Positions 61,616 to 64,000 of a stretch of 64,000 nucleotides of DNA are shown piece after piece (position 1 is the first letter of the stretch; the number at the start of each line of letters is the position of its first letter). Under the pieces are notes generated by a model that saw nothing but the letters and a program-made list of their open reading frames with translations, was not told where the DNA came from and ran no database searches. This DNA is from Polyangium sp. 15x6 (lineage in GTDB: Bacteria > Myxococcota_A > Polyangia > Polyangiales > Polyangiaceae). The position numbers and the translations under genes were made by a program. The stretch lies in contig NZ_JASBQE010000047.1 of NCBI RefSeq assembly GCF_029960785.1, forward strand, positions 30,461 through 94,460, in the 5' to 3' direction.

Positions 61616-63406
61616 CTAGTCGCCGTACGGATCGTTCGGGTCGACCTTGGGCGCGGCGTTCGTCGGCGCCGGGGCCGTCGTGGCTCCGCCCGGCAGGCGT
61701 GACGGCGGCTTCCACCACGGGGGCGGATACCAGAGGCCATCGATGCGCTTCCAGCCGCCGCCGGGGTTCGACGGGAGAAACCTGTAGCCGCCGCCGTCGG
61801 GCAAGCCGCCGTCGAGAGCGTCGGAGCCGGCGTCACCCGCGTCGGTGCCCGCATCACCCGCGTCGCTCCCGGCGTCGCCTGTGTCGGATCCCGCGTCGCT
61901 CGACGCGCCTGCATCGAGGGCCAGCGCTTCCTCGCTCGGCGCGCTCGCGCTCGTCGCGGCACTCGCGCTCGGCGCGGGCGCGACGCTCGCAGGCGGCGGA
62001 GGTGGCGCGGGCGCGGCCGTGGTCTTCGGCGAAGGCAAAAGCCAGCGAAGCGCCGGCGGAACGAATGGCTCGGCCCAGGGCAAGTGGCCCAGGTGCAGTG
62101 CAGCGCCCGCGCCGCCGAGCGCCGCGACGAGGGTGAGGCCGAGCCATGGCCAGACCGATCGCTTGCGCTTCGACGTGACGAGCGCCGGCGCCGCGGACGG
62201 CGGGGGAGGGGGCACGCTCGGGACGACGATCGCCGGCGGCGGAGGCGGCACGGACTCGCCGTCGTCGAGTGAGATCGGGATGATGCCTTCGAGCGAAGCG
62301 CCGCGCGACGACGGCGTCCCGCCGCGCGACGACGGCGTCCCGCCGCGCCTTCGCGACGTAGGCCCTTCGGTCCGCCGCGACGCAGGCACCTCCGCGGCTT
62401 CGAGCCCGCGCGTATCCGCGGCCTGGATCGCGGCGGTGAGCTCGGCGCGACGTTGCGCCGAGCGCTCGCCCATCAGCTTGCTCACGAACGAAGACATGTC
62501 GCCGTCGGTCACGGCCGCGCCGATGGCGTTCGTGATCTGATCGAGCGCGCGTTGCATCTCGGCGCAGTCGGACCAGCGATCCTCGACGCGCTTCGCGAGC
62601 GCGCGCATGACCACGGCCTCGAGATCGGGGCGCACCGAGGGCACGAGCTCGCGGACCGGGACGGGCTCGGTGCCGACGATGTTGTCCATCGTCTGCTTGT
62701 CCGTGGTCGCCTTGAACGGGTGACGCCCGGTGATCATCACGTACATGAGGATCCCGAGCGAGAAGATGTCGGAGCGACGATCGAGCCGCTCGCCGCGGAT
62801 CTGCTCGGGCGACATGTAGTGCGCTTTGCCCTTCATCATGCCGGGCACGCGCGTGATGGTGACGCTCGCCGTGGCCTTCGCGACGCCGAAGTCGACGATC
62901 TTCACGATCCCGTCGTACGAGACCATGACGTTCGCGGGGTTCACGTCGCGGTGCACGAGGCCGAGCGGGCGGCCGTCGTCGTCGCGCATCTCGTGCGCGG
63001 CGTGCAGGCCCGCGCAGGCGCTCGAGAGCATGCGCAGGAGCAAGGGGAGGGGGAAGCCGCCTTGATCCTTGGCATTGCGGTTGATCACGAAGAGCGACTC
63101 TCCGTTGATCCACTCCATCACGATGTAGAGCACGCCGTTCTCGTCGCCGAGGTCGAGGATCTCGGCGACGTGCGGGTGCCGGATGCGCGCCGCGAGCCGC
63201 GCCTCGTCGAGGAACATCGCCTCGAACTCGGGATCTTCCGAGAGGCCCGGCAGCATCGTCTTGATGGCGACGATCTTCTGGAAGCCGCGCGAGCCGACCA
63301 TGCGAGCGGCCCACACGGCGGCCATCCCGCCGTGCGCCACGGGCATGAGGATCTCGTAGCGTCCTAGCGTGACGCCGGGCTTGAGATCTCGGTTATGAAG
63401 CAACAA
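61616..63406 (-). CDS. Ser/Thr protein kinase with DAG-repeat extracytoplasmic tail
   Basis: About 596 residues. Kinase domain: YEILMPVAHGGMAAVWAARM, AIKTMLP, catalytic loop HRDVNPAN (Asn replaces Lys), IVDFGVAKA and YMSPEQIRG. A Ser/Arg-rich linker contains two GTPSSRG repeats. The transmembrane helix (WLGLTLVAALGGAGAALHL) precedes a Pro/Ala-rich region with repeated DAGSDAGDAG motifs and a tail ending in KVDPNDPYGD, like the PEGA kinase. TTG at 63406 is chosen because AGAGGA lies six bases upstream; the frame continues to another TTG at 63457 without such a site. Confidence 0.88.
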   Translation of the reverse strand: MLLHNRDLKPGVTLGRYEILMPVAHGGMAAVWAARMVGSRGFQKIVAIKTMLPGLSEDPEFEAMFLDEARLAARIRHPHVAEILDLGDENGVLYIVMEWINGESLFVINRNAKDQGGFPLPLLLRMLSSACAGLHAAHEMRDDDGRPLGLVHRDVNPANVMVSYDGIVKIVDFGVAKATASVTITRVPGMMKGKAHYMSPEQIRGERLDRRSDIFSLGILMYVMITGRHPFKATTDKQTMDNIVGTEPVPVRELVPSVRPDLEAVVMRALAKRVEDRWSDCAEMQRALDQITNAIGAAVTDGDMSSFVSKLMGERSAQRRAELTAAIQAADTRGLEAAEVPASRRTEGPTSRRRGGTPSSRGGTPSSRGASLEGIIPISLDDGESVPPPPPAIVVPSVPPPPPSAAPALVTSKRKRSVWPWLGLTLVAALGGAGAALHLGHLPWAEPFVPPALRWLLPSPKTTAAPAPPPPPASVAPAPSASAATSASAPSEEALALDAGASSDAGSDTGDAGSDAGDAGTDAGDAGSDALDGGLPDGGGYRFLPSNPGGGWKRIDGLWYPPPWWKPPSRLPGGATTAPAPTNAAPKVDPNDPYGD

Positions 63407-63697
63407 CGAGGATCCTCTGGGATGCGTCGTCCTCGGCAGCGGGACCGCGAAGGACAAGGGGACCGAAGGCTACCGCGCATGGGAGGGTGTCACGATCGCC
63501 GCTCGCGGCTCAAGAGGAAGCAGCGGAATCGCCATGCGAAGGCGAGTGCGCGCACGGCGAGGGGGGCGAGTGAGGAAAATTCGAGCGGTTTCCAGCAGAG
63601 CCGCGGCGCGCGTCGGGGCGGGCCCGTGCGCGGCGGGAGACGGCGCGAGGAGAGTCGTGGTATTGGGCAAACTGCGAGGCAAACGAGCGCGACGACC

Positions 63698-64000
63698 ATG
63701 GTTGATAGCCCGATCCCGGCCCCGAAAGACGACGACGACGAGGATGTCCACTGGGCGCTGTCGACGGCCTCCGCGCTGTGGGGCCGCGGGGAGCGAGCCG
63801 AAGCGCTGCGCTGGCTGAAGCGCGCCGCCGAGCAGGCCTCGGACGCGGACAAGGACATGCGTTCGCTCGAGCTCTTCAAGGCGGCCGCGGACATCGCGCC
63901 CTTGCTCGCCGCGGCGCCCGCGCCCGCGCCCGCGCCGCAAGCCGCGCCTGCGCCGGAGCCGGCCCCCGCGGCGCCTCCCGCGCCCCCACCGCAAGCCGCG
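63698..64000 (+). CDS. Partial gene at window end, helical protein
   Basis: The first 101 codons of a gene open to the window edge. The N-terminus is acidic (DDDDEDVHWALSTASALW), then a TPR-like helix pair (GERAEALRWLKRAAEQASDA, LELFKAAADIAPLLA), followed by a Pro/Ala-rich linker. Such a prefix precedes signalling domains in myxobacterial proteins, but the rest lies outside the window. The ATG has no strong ribosome-binding site. The preceding 63407-63697 gap is a divergent promoter region with no gene seen. Confidence 0.65.
   Translation, partial: MVDSPIPAPKDDDDEDVHWALSTASALWGRGERAEALRWLKRAAEQASDADKDMRSLELFKAAADIAPLLAAAPAPAPAPQAAPAPEPAPAAPPAPPPQAA

Overview
The window is a very GC-rich chromosomal segment that reads as a large-genome myxobacterium, most likely of the Polyangiales/Sorangiineae. 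That placement is inferred from gene content: four Ser/Thr protein kinases (two with PEGA-type or low-complexity extracytoplasmic tails), a receiver-PATAN protein, about ten lipoproteins several of which are Cys-rich, a dynamin-like GTPase, and an alternative chemosensory operon. No rRNA gene, transposase gene, phage gene or CRISPR array was seen.

Layout. 1-6.7 kb: a 5'-truncated RNase H-like exonuclease, an LptE-like lipoprotein, a paired hairpin repeat, a DUF72 protein, two secreted lipoproteins, a sugar nucleotidyltransferase and a beta-propeller lipoprotein. 6.8-11 kb: pabB (with an in-frame insertion), argS and a SPOR protein. 11-13.4 kb (minus strand): a three-gene unit with an unknown protein, a NikR-like regulator that has lost most nickel ligands, and a pteridine-reductase-like SDR. 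13.5-19.2 kb: an SPFH protein, a zinc-ribbon Ser/Thr kinase and a receiver-PATAN-membrane protein. 19.2-23.7 kb (minus): an alpha/beta hydrolase lacking its nucleophile serine, a permease fused to a substrate-binding protein, and a second permease. 24-30.2 kb: a MerR regulator, a sigma-region-4-only protein, a degenerate M16-like lipoprotein, a lipoprotein, an Fe-S membrane protein and RlpA. 30.2-42.2 kb: a second paired repeat, a PQQ-type propeller protein, a GT-C-like glycosyltransferase, a TPR-dynamin, a LivK-like binding protein, a TPR/PEGA protein and a PEGA kinase.

42.5-53.9 kb is a tightly coupled chemosensory operon: FIST sensor, soluble MCP, CheW, CheR, CheW, CheA-REC, REC-REC-CheB, a Ser/Thr kinase with a degenerate receiver domain, and an unknown protein. 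No stand-alone CheY or motility gene is present, so the output may run through the hybrid CheA receiver or the kinase. A 130-bp palindromic MITE then supplies the stop codons of both flanking convergent genes. 54-64 kb holds xthA, a lipoprotein, a ClpV/TssH N-domain-LysM fusion, tRNA-Asp and tRNA-Val, a three-ligase operon (ATP-grasp, a second ATP-grasp-like ligase, GCS2/YbdK amidoligase), a Cys-rich lipoprotein, a fourth Ser/Thr kinase and a truncated gene at the window end.

The most novel signals are a dispersed four-hairpin repeat (five arms at three loci) whose stems change sequence while keeping base pairing, the FIST/Che/Ser-Thr-kinase operon, the three-ligase operon, and the ClpV-N/LysM fusion.
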